A stretch of DNA of 64,000 nucleotides from Labilibaculum manganireducens. GTDB taxonomy: Bacteria; Bacteroidota; Bacteroidia; Bacteroidales; Marinifilaceae. This document shows, piece by piece, positions 45,499-54,671 of the stretch. The stretch covers positions 1-64,000 of the forward strand of contig NZ_MVDE01000002.1 in assembly GCF_002843385.1 (NCBI RefSeq), in the 5' to 3' direction. Position 1 is the first letter of the stretch; every line of letters starts with the position of its first letter. Under the pieces are notes generated by a model, which saw only the letters and a program-made list of their open reading frames with translations, had not been told where the DNA came from and searched no databases. The position numbers and the translations under genes were made by a program.

Positions 45499-46416
45499 TT
45501 ATAGGCTTGAAGCCTCAAAATGCTCTTTTAGTATTTTTAGTTCTTCTTCAAATCCTAATTTTTCTCCTTCGTACAATTTCATAATTCGCTCATCAACAGT
45601 AACCAATTGTTGTGGAAGTTCAAGATGTTGGTTGGTGAAAATCATTTCCATGTCTGGATTTTGCACTTGCATCACTTCCACTAAATCCATAATTGATTTG
45701 TTGTATTCCACCAAATTGTAAACTCCTGAATCTAATTTTCCACCCAAAAGGTTGGCTAAAATACTACTGGTTTTTTCCAAAGAAATAAACGGACGTTTTT
45801 GGTTCCCGCTTCCGTGGATAGAAATACGACCAACAAAGTGAGAATCGAAAAGTAAGCTGTTTAGAATCCCTTTCATATTCATACTTACGCCGTAACCAAA
45901 AACATTTCCCAAACGAATAATCTGAGTGTTTATTTTCGACATGATTCGTTCAACATGCTGTTCGCCTCTTAAAGTAGAACTTCCCAACGAAGTAGTTGGT
46001 TCAGGAATTGAATAAATATCAAATTCATTATCAGAATAACCGTAAACAGCTGTTGAACTAACGTATACCAACTGTTTTACGTTGCTTTCTTCTATGGCAT
46101 AAACCAACTCAGCGGTTCCCCAGTTATTAACCTGTTCATGAAGATGATGAAGCTTATCGTTGTCCGAATTTTCAGCAGCAAGATGATAAACAACATCTAC
46201 ATCCTTAATAATTTTATCGAGAGTTCTTGAATCCAAAAGTTCACCTCTAACAAAAGTTAGTTTACCAGGTTTTATTTGGGAGTGTAAAAACAGATTGAAG
46301 TTGGCCTGATGCAGATTATCCAATACAATAATTTCTTTTACATCAGGGTTCTGATTCAATTTTATGCATAATTCGGTGCCAATGTAACCGGCACCACCTG
46401 TAATTAATACTCTCAT
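45499..46416 (-). CDS. Extended SDR (epimerase-like) protein lacking the catalytic Tyr/Lys
   Basis: The 305-residue protein has the Rossmann motif TGGAGYIGTE at 6-15, DNLHQANF after strand 2, HLAAENSDN and VYVSSTAVYG (118-126), as in UDP-glucose 4-epimerase relatives. Where the catalytic YxxxK should follow, it reads SLGSSTLRGE (143-152): Tyr becomes Leu144 and Lys becomes Thr148. NAD binding looks intact, but normal SDR chemistry should be impaired. It could act as a sensor or structural protein, or use other residues. It is downstream of cysH by 39 bases on the same strand. Confidence 0.8.
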   Translation of the reverse strand: MRVLITGGAGYIGTELCIKLNQNPDVKEIIVLDNLHQANFNLFLHSQIKPGKLTFVRGELLDSRTLDKIIKDVDVVYHLAAENSDNDKLHHLHEQVNNWGTAELVYAIEESNVKQLVYVSSTAVYGYSDNEFDIYSIPEPTTSLGSSTLRGEQHVERIMSKINTQIIRLGNVFGYGVSMNMKGILNSLLFDSHFVGRISIHGSGNQKRPFISLEKTSSILANLLGGKLDSGVYNLVEYNKSIMDLVEVMQVQNPDMEMIFTNQHLELPQQLVTVDERIMKLYEGEKLGFEEELKILKEHFEASSL

Positions 46417-46455
46417 TGTATCTGTGTTTTAATTTCGGATTATTAGCTTCAATTA

Positions 46456-47118
46456 TTATTTGTCTTTTTTAATCACCAAATCGGTATTTAAACCGCATTC
46501 GGTTTTTTTCATTCCAAACCATCGTGCCGACCGATCATCTCCCAAAGTCATTTTTCGTGTGCAGGGTTCACAGCCAATGCTGTCGTAACCTTTTGCTTCG
46601 AGCGGATGACGGGGAAGATTGTGCTCTTTAATGTACTTGTAAATTTCCTGCTTGCTCCAGTCTAACATTGGATGAAACCGGATGACACCATGAGGAGCAT
46701 CCTGTTCTATGTTCATCGCTTTTCGAACAGCCGACTGATCTGCCCGAACACCATTGATCCAAACATCGTGATCAGCCAAAACACCATCCAGAGGTTGCAC
46801 TTTATTTAGGAAACAACAGTAATCAGGATCAGAGGTGAAAAGAAAATTTCCTTTCGCATCTTTTTGTTGTGCTTTTGGTATTGAAGATTTTGCATCGATA
46901 ATTTTCAATCCAAATTCTTCGGCGATTTGATCTTTAAACTGAATGGTTTCAGGGAATAAAAATCCGGTATTGATAAAATAAACAGGTATTGTATTGTCTA
47001 TTCGGCTGATGATATGAAGTAAAACAAGACTGTGCGATTGAAAAGAAGATGTGGTAAACATCGTCTTTCCTTCGGCTTTGTATTGTTTCAGTTTCCTTTT
47101 TATGCTTTCAAAATCCAT
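46456..47118 (-). CDS. cysH: APS/PAPS reductase family protein (CysH, iron-sulfur type)
   Basis: The 220-residue protein reduces adenylyl sulfate (or phosphoadenylyl sulfate) to sulfite. Cys101-Cys102 (DYCCFLNKVQPL) and Cys183/Cys186 (GCEPCTRKM) form the cluster-binding pairs of assimilatory APS reductases. Cys208 in the ECGL motif is the catalytic cysteine. FHPMLDWSKQEIYKYIKEHN is the conserved substrate-binding part. The N-terminus is slightly short (no typical nucleotide loop SGGKDS, here TSSFQSHS), so substrate preference is not secure. It probably shares a transcript with the SDR gene. Confidence 0.85.
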   Translation of the reverse strand: MDFESIKRKLKQYKAEGKTMFTTSSFQSHSLVLLHIISRIDNTIPVYFINTGFLFPETIQFKDQIAEEFGLKIIDAKSSIPKAQQKDAKGNFLFTSDPDYCCFLNKVQPLDGVLADHDVWINGVRADQSAVRKAMNIEQDAPHGVIRFHPMLDWSKQEIYKYIKEHNLPRHPLEAKGYDSIGCEPCTRKMTLGDDRSARWFGMKKTECGLNTDLVIKKDK

Positions 47119-47401
47119 TGTAAAAGTCCTTTTGCCTTGCTATATCCTAAGGCGGGTAAATGTGTATGTAAAGGATGGTAAAGATACTAATAAATATTCC
47201 AAATCAGGGAGATTTTGATCGGAGAGTAAGTTCGGGTAACCGGTAAAATCTGAACTTATAAAATAAGTTGCAGTGTAAGGTTTCAGTCAATTTTATTAAA
47301 AGTAGTGGGGTAAATATTTAATTAGGATTAATGTTTGATGAATTTGGAGTATTTTAGGTTTAAAACTCACACTAAGATTATTGTTTTGTTAAGTTCTGTC
47401 G
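47119..47401. other. Divergent intergenic region, no gene seen
   Basis: Upstream of cysH and the sensor kinase. A short palindrome, AACTTAT-AAA-ATAAGTT (about 47252-47268), could be an operator. No riboswitch recognised. Confidence 0.35.
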
Positions 47402-47409
47402 TATATTTG
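47402..47409 (+). promoter_or_regulatory. Promoter element of the hybrid sensor kinase
   Basis: TATATTTG followed by C matches TAnnTTTG, with TTG at 47381-47383 as a weak -33. It implies a leader of about 135 bases before ATG 47553. Confidence 0.5.
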
Positions 47410-47552
47410 CATGTGCATTATTTTTGGCTTAAATTCACTCATTCAGAATGTTTAGGGCAATTTTTTACGGAGTTTGGTTGCTTTTTAGGATTGGTGTTAT
47501 ATTTAACGGATATTTTTTAGTCGTTTTTTTAAGAAGATTTATAATTGATAAT

Positions 47553-50426
47553 ATGATAAAACAAATTTTTCTTTTCTTTCTTTTCACGATATTAATTACT
47601 GAAGCTTATGCTAAGGATGATTATAAGAAAGCCCGGTTTCATGATTTAGACAGCTTGAAAGCAACCATAAATGGGCTGGTTATGGTTGAAGGAAAAATGA
47701 AAAATTCTGATAGTGTAATTGGCCTTGTATCTGATAACCGGAAAATTTTAAAAGATGAATATCCGTCTTATTTGCATCTGCTTTTGAATAAAATTAAAAC
47801 TGATGAGGATACTACCGGCCTGGCAGAAATTTATTATCGGATAGGAGTAAACCATCGATATACACACGGTTACGATTCTGCTAAATATTACTATCAAAAG
47901 TCACTGCCCTTTGCTCATAAAATAAAAGATTACTATAAATTAGGCAGAATCTATAATGAGTTGGGGGTTGTCTGTCGAAAAACGGATCGGAATGAAGAGG
48001 CTCTTAATTATTTTGTTTCGTCAATTAATACTACAAAATACACCGACAACTTTTATGGAAAAGCCATCGCCGAAAACGGAATTGGAAATATCTATTTGGT
48101 GCAAAAAGAATATGAAAAGGCCTTATCCTATTTTCGGGAATCTTTAAAATATGGCTTAAGCAGCGACAACAAATATCATTTGGAGATTAGTTATGGGAAT
48201 GTTGGCGAAGCCTATCTCGATTTGCAGGAAGCTGATTCGGCCAATTACTATATTAATAAATCGCTGGAGCTGTCAAAATTACGTGGGAATCCTATTGGTG
48301 AGGGAATTTGTTATCAGCTTTTGGGGCAAGTGAAAATGTTTCAAAATGAATATGAGAAAGCTTATGTGTATTTTGAGCAGGCACTCGCTTTGCAACGAAC
48401 AAGAAATGATAAGCGTTACTTAAGTACGATACTAATTCAACATGGTAATGTTTGTTCGAAGTTAAAACGATACAAGGAAGCTGAAAAGAATTTGTTGGAA
48501 GGAAGATTAATTTCAAAAGAAATTCATTCTGTTGATAATCTCATGTTTGCGAATAAGATTTTGTATGAAATCTATTATGCAACAGGAAGATATAGGGAGG
48601 CAAGTGATGCTCTGTTATTGCATAAAAATTATACCGATTCGTTATACAACAGCGAATCAGTTCGCGTAATGAATGATTTGGAATTTAAATATCAATCGGA
48701 AAATAAAACACACCAGATTGAGCTGTTGAATACCAGAAATCAATTGATTGGAGAATCAAAAAAAATGCAGAGAAATCAGTTTGGAGTTCTGCTTTTGCTC
48801 TTTGGAGGATTGGCTGCATTTTTTTATTATTTATACAAGAACAAACAAAAGGTTTCAAGAGAGTTACAGATTGTTAACCAGATGAAATCAAAATTCTTTA
48901 GCAGTATCTCCCATGAATTTAGAACACCTTTAACCTTAATTACAGGTCCGGTAGAAAAGCACTTGGCACGGCCTCATTGTAATGAGGAGCAGGAAGAGAT
49001 GAAACTGATTCTGCGTAATACCAATAGATTACTTGCATTGGTTGATCAACTGTTAAACCTTTCTAAAATTGATGCAGGTCATTTTGCTATTGCTGCGCAG
49101 GAAGGCAATTTGTCAACATTACTAAAAGGAATTTCAAATTCGTTTACTTATCAGGCATCTGAGAAAAAGATAAATTATCAATTGGAAATAAATGAATCAG
49201 GAGATGTTTGGTTCGATACGAATATTGTCGAAATAATAATTACCAATTTATTATCCAATGCATTTAAGTTTGTTCCTGGAAATGGCAATGTGGAACTGAA
49301 GCTTGCTGCGTTTAATGATCATATTAAAATCACCGTAAGTAATTCAGGCTGCACATTAACCAAAGAGCAATTGCCGCATATCTTTGATCGTTTTTACCGT
49401 GCCGGTGAAAATGAAACGCAGGGAACGGGAATTGGACTTTCTTTAGTGAAGGAACTGTGTACTCTTTACCGCGCCCCCATAAAGGTTAGTTGTTCCAATA
49501 ATCAAATCATTCAATTTGAATTGTTGTTGCCAACATCTAAAGATCATTTTAAGGCAAACGAAATATCACTTTTGCCTCTGGCAAAAAAAGAGGAGCAGTT
49601 TTATGAAGTAAATTCAGATTTGAACCCGGAAGAAGAAAACGAGGTGAAAATTGAAGATTTGCCCGTATTGTTGCTTGTTGAGGATAATTTAGATATGCGG
49701 AAATACATCAAAACGTACTTTATTCATAAATACAAAATTTTAGAAGCTGATGACGGGGAAATTGGTGTTAAGATGGCAATCGAATATATTCCTGATTTGA
49801 TTATTTCGGATGTAATGATGCCAAAAGTTGGTGGTGTTGAACTTTGTTCCTGCTTAAAAGCAGATGTAAAAACCAATCACATACCCATTATTTTATTGAC
49901 TGCCAAAGTTGGTGATGACAATGAATTGGATGGTCTTAAATCCGGCGCAGATGATTACATCGTAAAACCATTTAATGCTCAGGCTTTAATCGTTAAGGTG
50001 GAAAGACTAATTGCCACAAGAAAAGAGATGCAGAAAAAGTATCAAAATGAAATAGTTATCAGTCCTTTAAATATTGTGTTTCCATCCGAAGAAGAAAAAT
50101 TTGCCAGAACATTACAGCAAGTTTTGGAGGATCAATTAGCGAATCCCGATTTTAGTGTCGATCAGTTTTGCGAACTTGCGCTTATGAGTAGAACTCAACT
50201 TCATCGAAAACTAAAAGCATTAACCGGACTGTCGGCTACCGCTTTTATTCGAACTCAAAGGGTAAAAGTGGCAGCGGAAATGCTATTACAGCCAGATGTG
50301 ACTATTAGTGATATCTGTTTTGCCACCGGATTTAACGACACCTCGTATTTTTCCAAATGTTTTAAAGAGATTCAAGGCTGCACTCCTTCTGAATATGTGA
50401 AATCACATAGCGAAACATGTATCTAA
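47553..50426 (+). CDS. Hybrid two-component sensor with TPR sensor domain and AraC output
   Basis: The start at ATG 47553 gives a signal peptide (MIKQIFLFFLFTILITEAYA); the frame is open upstream to 47448. From it the protein has 957 residues. Periplasmic tetratricopeptide repeats (about residues 80-370, for example AKYYYQKSLPFAHKIKDYYK) form the input. A membrane helix (FGVLLLLFGGLAAFFYYL) lies near 405. The kinase follows with phospho-accepting His454 (SISHEFRTPL) and ATP-binding NLLSNAFKF and GTGIGLSLVKEL. The receiver domain has Asp753 (IISDVMMPK) and an AraC HTH ends the protein (FATGFNDTSYFSKCFKE). It resembles HTCS regulators but with TPR instead of a Reg_prop propeller. Possible targets are neighbouring operons. 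Confidence 0.9.
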   Translation: MIKQIFLFFLFTILITEAYAKDDYKKARFHDLDSLKATINGLVMVEGKMKNSDSVIGLVSDNRKILKDEYPSYLHLLLNKIKTDEDTTGLAEIYYRIGVNHRYTHGYDSAKYYYQKSLPFAHKIKDYYKLGRIYNELGVVCRKTDRNEEALNYFVSSINTTKYTDNFYGKAIAENGIGNIYLVQKEYEKALSYFRESLKYGLSSDNKYHLEISYGNVGEAYLDLQEADSANYYINKSLELSKLRGNPIGEGICYQLLGQVKMFQNEYEKAYVYFEQALALQRTRNDKRYLSTILIQHGNVCSKLKRYKEAEKNLLEGRLISKEIHSVDNLMFANKILYEIYYATGRYREASDALLLHKNYTDSLYNSESVRVMNDLEFKYQSENKTHQIELLNTRNQLIGESKKMQRNQFGVLLLLFGGLAAFFYYLYKNKQKVSRELQIVNQMKSKFFSSISHEFRTPLTLITGPVEKHLARPHCNEEQEEMKLILRNTNRLLALVDQLLNLSKIDAGHFAIAAQEGNLSTLLKGISNSFTYQASEKKINYQLEINESGDVWFDTNIVEIIITNLLSNAFKFVPGNGNVELKLAAFNDHIKITVSNSGCTLTKEQLPHIFDRFYRAGENETQGTGIGLSLVKELCTLYRAPIKVSCSNNQIIQFELLLPTSKDHFKANEISLLPLAKKEEQFYEVNSDLNPEEENEVKIEDLPVLLLVEDNLDMRKYIKTYFIHKYKILEADDGEIGVKMAIEYIPDLIISDVMMPKVGGVELCSCLKADVKTNHIPIILLTAKVGDDNELDGLKSGADDYIVKPFNAQALIVKVERLIATRKEMQKKYQNEIVISPLNIVFPSEEEKFARTLQQVLEDQLANPDFSVDQFCELALMSRTQLHRKLKALTGLSATAFIRTQRVKVAAEMLLQPDVTISDICFATGFNDTSYFSKCFKEIQGCTPSEYVKSHSETCI

Positions 50427-50467
50427 ACTCGATAATAAGCTAGGTGCGACACTAAATAGTATAATAC

Positions 50468-50600
50468 TGAGGGTGTCCAAAAAGTAATATTTTGTATCGG
50501 ATTGTCATGTTGAGCGAAGTCGAAACATCTGTTTTTCAGAGTGAAAGATTCTTCGGCAAGCTCAGAATGACAATGGAACTATACTTTTTGGACACCCTCA
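50468..50600. repeat. 133-bp palindromic repeat element (MITE-like)
   Basis: Perfect 19-bp terminal inverted repeats (TGAGGGTGTCCAAAAAGTA and its complement) enclose imperfect inner arms: GTCATGTTGAGCGAAGTCGA and the complement of TCGGCAAGCTCAGAATGAC. The inner arms look like a dispersed intergenic repeat I associate with Bacteroidota. No coding frame. Non-autonomous element or folded RNA. Confidence 0.8.
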
Positions 50601-50726
50601 TTTTATTTTTCTTTCTTCACAAGGCATTATACCTATAATGTTCGTAATAGTTTATGATCGATTTAAAATGGAATAGCCTTCGCTTTTAAAGAAAAGTTTT
50701 ATAGTATGGCGAGGCAATCTACTTAG

Positions 50727-50907
50727 CGAGTATTTATTTTCATTTATCGAGTAAGCTAAATTGTAAGCCTAGTAATAAATAAGTAGAGCGAGTAGCTGTT
50801 TTTTGCTTTACGAGTAAATGGTTCGAGTATCCGAGTAGAGTTTTTATATTCACGAGTAAGGGAATTCGCTTGCAGAGTTGAACTAGGAAAGCAAAATGAC
50901 TTACTCG
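50727..50907 (+). repeat. Irregular array of CGAGTA hexamers
   Basis: CGAGTA occurs at 50727, 50748, 50789, 50811, 50824, 50832 and 50853, with one inverted copy (TACTCG) at 50902. Spacing is 8-41 bases. No coding frame covers the array. Confidence 0.6.
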
Positions 50908-51550
50908 GATTGTTTTTTTTCGTAAGGGAATTATGCAGTAGGCAACTCGAGAAAGTAGACTGTGAATTGTACTTACCTAAATTTTACCACTTGCCTATCT
51001 TCAAGCCAAATTTCACATTTTAAAATAGCCTCCTTTTAAATGAAAAAAGTAAAAATTATCGGTAAAAGATATTTTTGCGAATATTTAAAACACAAAGCAC
51101 TACAATCTTAAAGAATAAGTTGTTTTATATTTAGATGATATAAAGCATATTATCAGAAGGTTATACTACTATTGGAACATTTATAGCAGATTCTGGAACA
51201 TTTCTTATACTGATGTTTTCATTCGTGCAATTCTAAATCCAGATTTAAGGGAACATCAAGCCCCGAAAAACAAATCTCCTATCGGCGGTAATGCCTGTAA
51301 ACTCTATCTTTTTATTGTTTAAAACACCTTTTGATTAATAGGTTTCTCCGCTACCAGCAAGCTTATTTCTTCTCTTAATTAGATCCCCTATGGAAGTAGA
51401 GAATAATTGTTTTATGTCAAAATCCAAAAGGTTAAGTGTCAGATAATCAAAGTGTAGAACATCTAACCATACGAATGGAACAATACACCTATTTAAAAAA
51501 TGATTGTCGCCATACATTTACAATGTAATCGAAACCAAAAAATAGGAAAC
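50908..51550. other. Long intergenic region upstream of the envelope cluster
   Basis: Together with the two repeats it makes a gap of 1.1 kb. TATTTTTG at 51070-51077 fits the promoter element and could serve the cluster with a long leader or an unknown RNA. No convincing protein frame. Confidence 0.35.
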
Positions 51551-53272
51551 ATGAAAAAAGGAATATTCATAACGTTTTTGTTTGCGCTTAGCTTTAGTTT
51601 GGTAAACGGACAAGTTGTAGAGCCGGAAAAAGTAGTAAAGAAACAAGGTACACGTCGTGCTAATAATAAAATAGAACGAGGCGTAGATAAAGGCTTCGAT
51701 AAACTGGAAGAAGGTATTGGAAGTTTATTCGGTAAAAAGAAGAAGAAAAAGAAAGCTGCGAACGAAGAGCCAAAAAATACCTCAGATAAGAAAGAAGACT
51801 CAAATGGAAATGATGGGAATAATAGTAACGAGAGAGTAGAAAAGCAAGTTGCTAAAAAGCCAAATGTAGTTTGGAATAAATTCGATTTCGTTCCAGGTGA
51901 TGTAGTGATTTTTGAAGATAGTCCTGCAGTAACAGAGGAGAATGGTGAATTTCCTAGTCGTTGGGATTTGGTGAAAGGGCAGGTTGAAATAGCAAGTGTA
52001 AATGGCGAAAATGTGATGATGTTTATGGATGGAACCCCTACGGTTGTTCCATATCTGAAGAATGCAAGTGAAGATTATCTTCCTGAAATTTTTACGGTTG
52101 AGTTTGATTTTTACAAGCCAGCGAATGGCAATCGATTTTCGGTATACTTATACGATCTGAAAAATCAGAAGAATAGTGGTCAGGAAATTGAAATAGGCTA
52201 CAAACATATTTCTGTTGAGAATAGCGACGTTTCAGGAGAACACCCGGATTTGGATTATACATGGAATGATAAAGCGCGTTGGATTCATGTATCGATAGCC
52301 TATACAAAAGGCAAGTTGAAAGTGTATATGGATGACACCCGCTTGATAAATATTCCACATTATGAAGCAAATCCAACGGGAATCAGCCTGCAGGCTTATT
52401 GGGCTAAATTAGCCGACGACAAAGCATACTATGTGAAAAATGTTCGCATTGCAAAAGGAGGAGTAAAATATTACGATCGCGTTCTTCAAGATGGTAAAAT
52501 TATTTGTAATGGAATCCGCTTCGATGTTAACAAGGCAAGTTTAAAGCCTGAATCGATGGGGCCAATCAATGAAATATTCCAACTCTTACAAAAACAGCCC
52601 GACCTAAATTTCAGTGTTGAAGGTCATACCGACAGCGATGGAGATGATGCTTCAAACAAAAGTTTATCGGAAGCAAGAGCCAAAGTGGTGATGGAGAAAT
52701 TGATCGAAATGGGAATTTCATCGAACCGATTGAGTTATGCCGGTTATGGAGAAAGCAAGCCATTGGATAACAACAGCACACCAGAGGGAAAAGCGAACAA
52801 TCGAAGAGTAGAGTTCGTGAAAACAGAGGGGAATACTGCATCTGCCAATCCCAATACATCAGGCAATTCAATTTTTGATTCTTTGGATCGTAAAGCGATT
52901 GATACTAAAATGGAAAGCTTACCAAATGGGAATATCCCGGTTTCCGATCAATCGGGAATTCTGCTAAAAAATGGGACTACCATCATCTATGGATCATCGG
53001 ATGGAAATTTGGGTAAGATGGAAGTTTTGAATGTTGATGAAAGTGATAATTACAGGTTGACAGTTAAGTATGTAACCTATAATGATGATGGTTCTGTTCA
53101 CAGCAAATCGGATCATTTGGAAATTGGAGGTACTTATACCTGCGATTTGGACGAAGGAAATACCGGTGACATGATGAGATCGGAAGAAGATTTTTGGCTG
53201 GGCAGATCGGATGCGAAATCCACAACAATTGTACAGCGAGAGAACACTGGATTCTATTTGATTCCAAATTAA
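51551..53272 (+). CDS. OmpA family protein with LamG-like domain
   Basis: From ATG 51551 (signal MKKGIFITFLFALSFSLVNG) the protein has 573 residues. A lysine-rich stretch (GKKKKKKKAANEEPKN) and charged linker precede a concanavalin/LamG-like sandwich (EFDFYKPANGNRFSVYLYD, WIHVSIAYTKGKLKVYMDD). An OmpA peptidoglycan-binding domain follows (about 340-445; FDVNKASLKPESM, VEGHTDSDGDD, AGYGESKPLDNN, ANNRRVEFV). About 130 C-terminal residues of unknown type end in FYLIPN. It likely sits in the outer membrane or periplasm, bound to the cell wall. First gene of the plus-strand cluster. Confidence 0.82.
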   Translation: MKKGIFITFLFALSFSLVNGQVVEPEKVVKKQGTRRANNKIERGVDKGFDKLEEGIGSLFGKKKKKKKAANEEPKNTSDKKEDSNGNDGNNSNERVEKQVAKKPNVVWNKFDFVPGDVVIFEDSPAVTEENGEFPSRWDLVKGQVEIASVNGENVMMFMDGTPTVVPYLKNASEDYLPEIFTVEFDFYKPANGNRFSVYLYDLKNQKNSGQEIEIGYKHISVENSDVSGEHPDLDYTWNDKARWIHVSIAYTKGKLKVYMDDTRLINIPHYEANPTGISLQAYWAKLADDKAYYVKNVRIAKGGVKYYDRVLQDGKIICNGIRFDVNKASLKPESMGPINEIFQLLQKQPDLNFSVEGHTDSDGDDASNKSLSEARAKVVMEKLIEMGISSNRLSYAGYGESKPLDNNSTPEGKANNRRVEFVKTEGNTASANPNTSGNSIFDSLDRKAIDTKMESLPNGNIPVSDQSGILLKNGTTIIYGSSDGNLGKMEVLNVDESDNYRLTVKYVTYNDDGSVHSKSDHLEIGGTYTCDLDEGNTGDMMRSEEDFWLGRSDAKSTTIVQRENTGFYLIPN

Positions 53273-53337
53273 TAAAATCGAAAAATAGTAAGAGGGTAAT
53301 CTTCTTGATTAGCACTTTAAAGTAAAAAATAAAAGAC

Positions 53338-54000
53338 ATGAAAAATAGATTAAAGTATTTAACACTAGTTGTATTTAGCATCGCGTTGTTTTCTTGCGAT
53401 AAGGACGATGATTTACAGAGTAAAGACATAAAACGCTACAATGTGGAGACTGGCATTGTACACTACGAAACTTCAATATCAGGCCCATATGTGAATGGAT
53501 CAGGAACAGAAGATCTGTATTTTAAAAAATGGGGCGCTTTGGAAATGAATTTTGAGGATAAATCGGAAACGATCACCATTATTAATGTTAATGGAATAGA
53601 AGAATCGACAACTACGAATGCCCGCAATGCTTATAAAATTGATAATGAGAAAATTTATGTGGTTGATTATAAACACAGCATAATTTACACAAAAGAAGAT
53701 CCATTAATTGATTATATGCGTCAGAATAATTTAGATGCACTGGAAGCTGGGAAAGAGACCATGATAAGTATGGGTGGAGTTCAAATGGATAATGAAGATG
53801 TTCTTGGTTACGACTGTGAAGTATGGGATCTTCTTGGGGTTAAACAATGGATTTACAAAGGATTAACGCTGAAGATTGTAACAAGTATGGCGGGAATCAC
53901 CATCATAAAGGAAGCCACAAGTATCAAGTTTGATGTTTCTGTAGCCGACAGCTATTTCGAGCTTCCTAATTTTCCTCACAAGGACATTTCTGATTTGTAA
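53338..54000 (+). CDS. Lipoprotein with LolA/DUF4412-like motif
   Basis: The 220-residue lipoprotein has lipobox FSIALFSC with Cys20 followed by DKDDD. Such Lys-Asp-rich +2 to +6 residues match the surface-export signals described in Bacteroidota, so it may face outward. The body contains NVETGIVHYETS near 35 and YDCEVWDLLGVKQWIYKGLT near 162, then KIVTSMAGITIIKEATSI. The same layout is found in the protein at 56654-57700. The fold is probably LolA/DUF4412-like; function unknown. Confidence 0.65.
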   Translation: MKNRLKYLTLVVFSIALFSCDKDDDLQSKDIKRYNVETGIVHYETSISGPYVNGSGTEDLYFKKWGALEMNFEDKSETITIINVNGIEESTTTNARNAYKIDNEKIYVVDYKHSIIYTKEDPLIDYMRQNNLDALEAGKETMISMGGVQMDNEDVLGYDCEVWDLLGVKQWIYKGLTLKIVTSMAGITIIKEATSIKFDVSVADSYFELPNFPHKDISDL

Positions 54001-54057
54001 ATTAATCACTCATAATAATACAGGTAGATCATTTATTCATCATTAAACAAAAAAAGC

Positions 54058-54669
54058 ATGAAACAAATTTTAGTCATAGTGCTCTGTTTTGTCGCCAATT
54101 CGGCCTTGTTGGCTCAGGGGAAAGTGGAAAAAGAAGGAGTAGATGTGATGCTGGAAACCTACATGAAGGCAAACAAAAATATGATTGATTCGACCAAACC
54201 CATGATTGATTTTTTCTTAAAGTATGATGAGAAAGATAGTTTAAAGGCTCCCAATCAAAGCGATTTCGATCAGATGCTGAACGAAATGGGAATACTGGAA
54301 GAGGTGAAGAATGATCAGAGTGGTTTGACAAAAGAGGATGCTTTCCAGTTCATCAATGCATACATCAATGCAGATAAAGCTATTGGAAAAGAAGACGAAA
54401 AATCAGACAAGCCAGTGCCGGAAAGTCAATTGGATCAGGAACTGAAAAAGGCTGAAAAGCAGTTCGATGAAGCCAGTCCCGAACTGGAAGGAATGCTGAA
54501 AGAAGCCGAAAAGGAATTTGAAAAGCTCCAAAAGCAAACCAATTTTATGTCTTACGAAGATTTCAGAAAACGAGCCAAACAAAGGAAGCCTGATTTGAGC
54601 GAGAGTGAAATTAGAGATGCTTATAATGAAGTTGTGAAAGTGTTAGGTAACCCATCTAAATCCAAATAA
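54058..54669 (+). CDS. Secreted helical protein of unknown function
   Basis: The 203-residue protein has a signal peptide (LVIVLCFVANSALLAQG). The rest is highly charged and helical, with a coiled-coil-like stretch around 125-165 (LDQELKKAEKQFDEASPELE). I recognise no family. It lies between two lipoprotein or secreted genes with two bases to the next start, so it is co-translated with it. Confidence 0.65.
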   Translation: MKQILVIVLCFVANSALLAQGKVEKEGVDVMLETYMKANKNMIDSTKPMIDFFLKYDEKDSLKAPNQSDFDQMLNEMGILEEVKNDQSGLTKEDAFQFINAYINADKAIGKEDEKSDKPVPESQLDQELKKAEKQFDEASPELEGMLKEAEKEFEKLQKQTNFMSYEDFRKRAKQRKPDLSESEIRDAYNEVVKVLGNPSKSK

Positions 54670-54671
54670 AA

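Noticed and set aside
47335-47520. 61-codon plus-strand frame before the sensor kinase
   Set aside because: It spans the predicted promoter and overlaps the kinase leader; no family features.
50727-50907. CRISPR array
   Set aside because: Repeats are only six bases long with irregular spacing, and no cas genes are present in the window.
51335-51517. 60-codon minus-strand frame before the OmpA gene
   Set aside because: AT-driven frame without start context or recognisable sequence.
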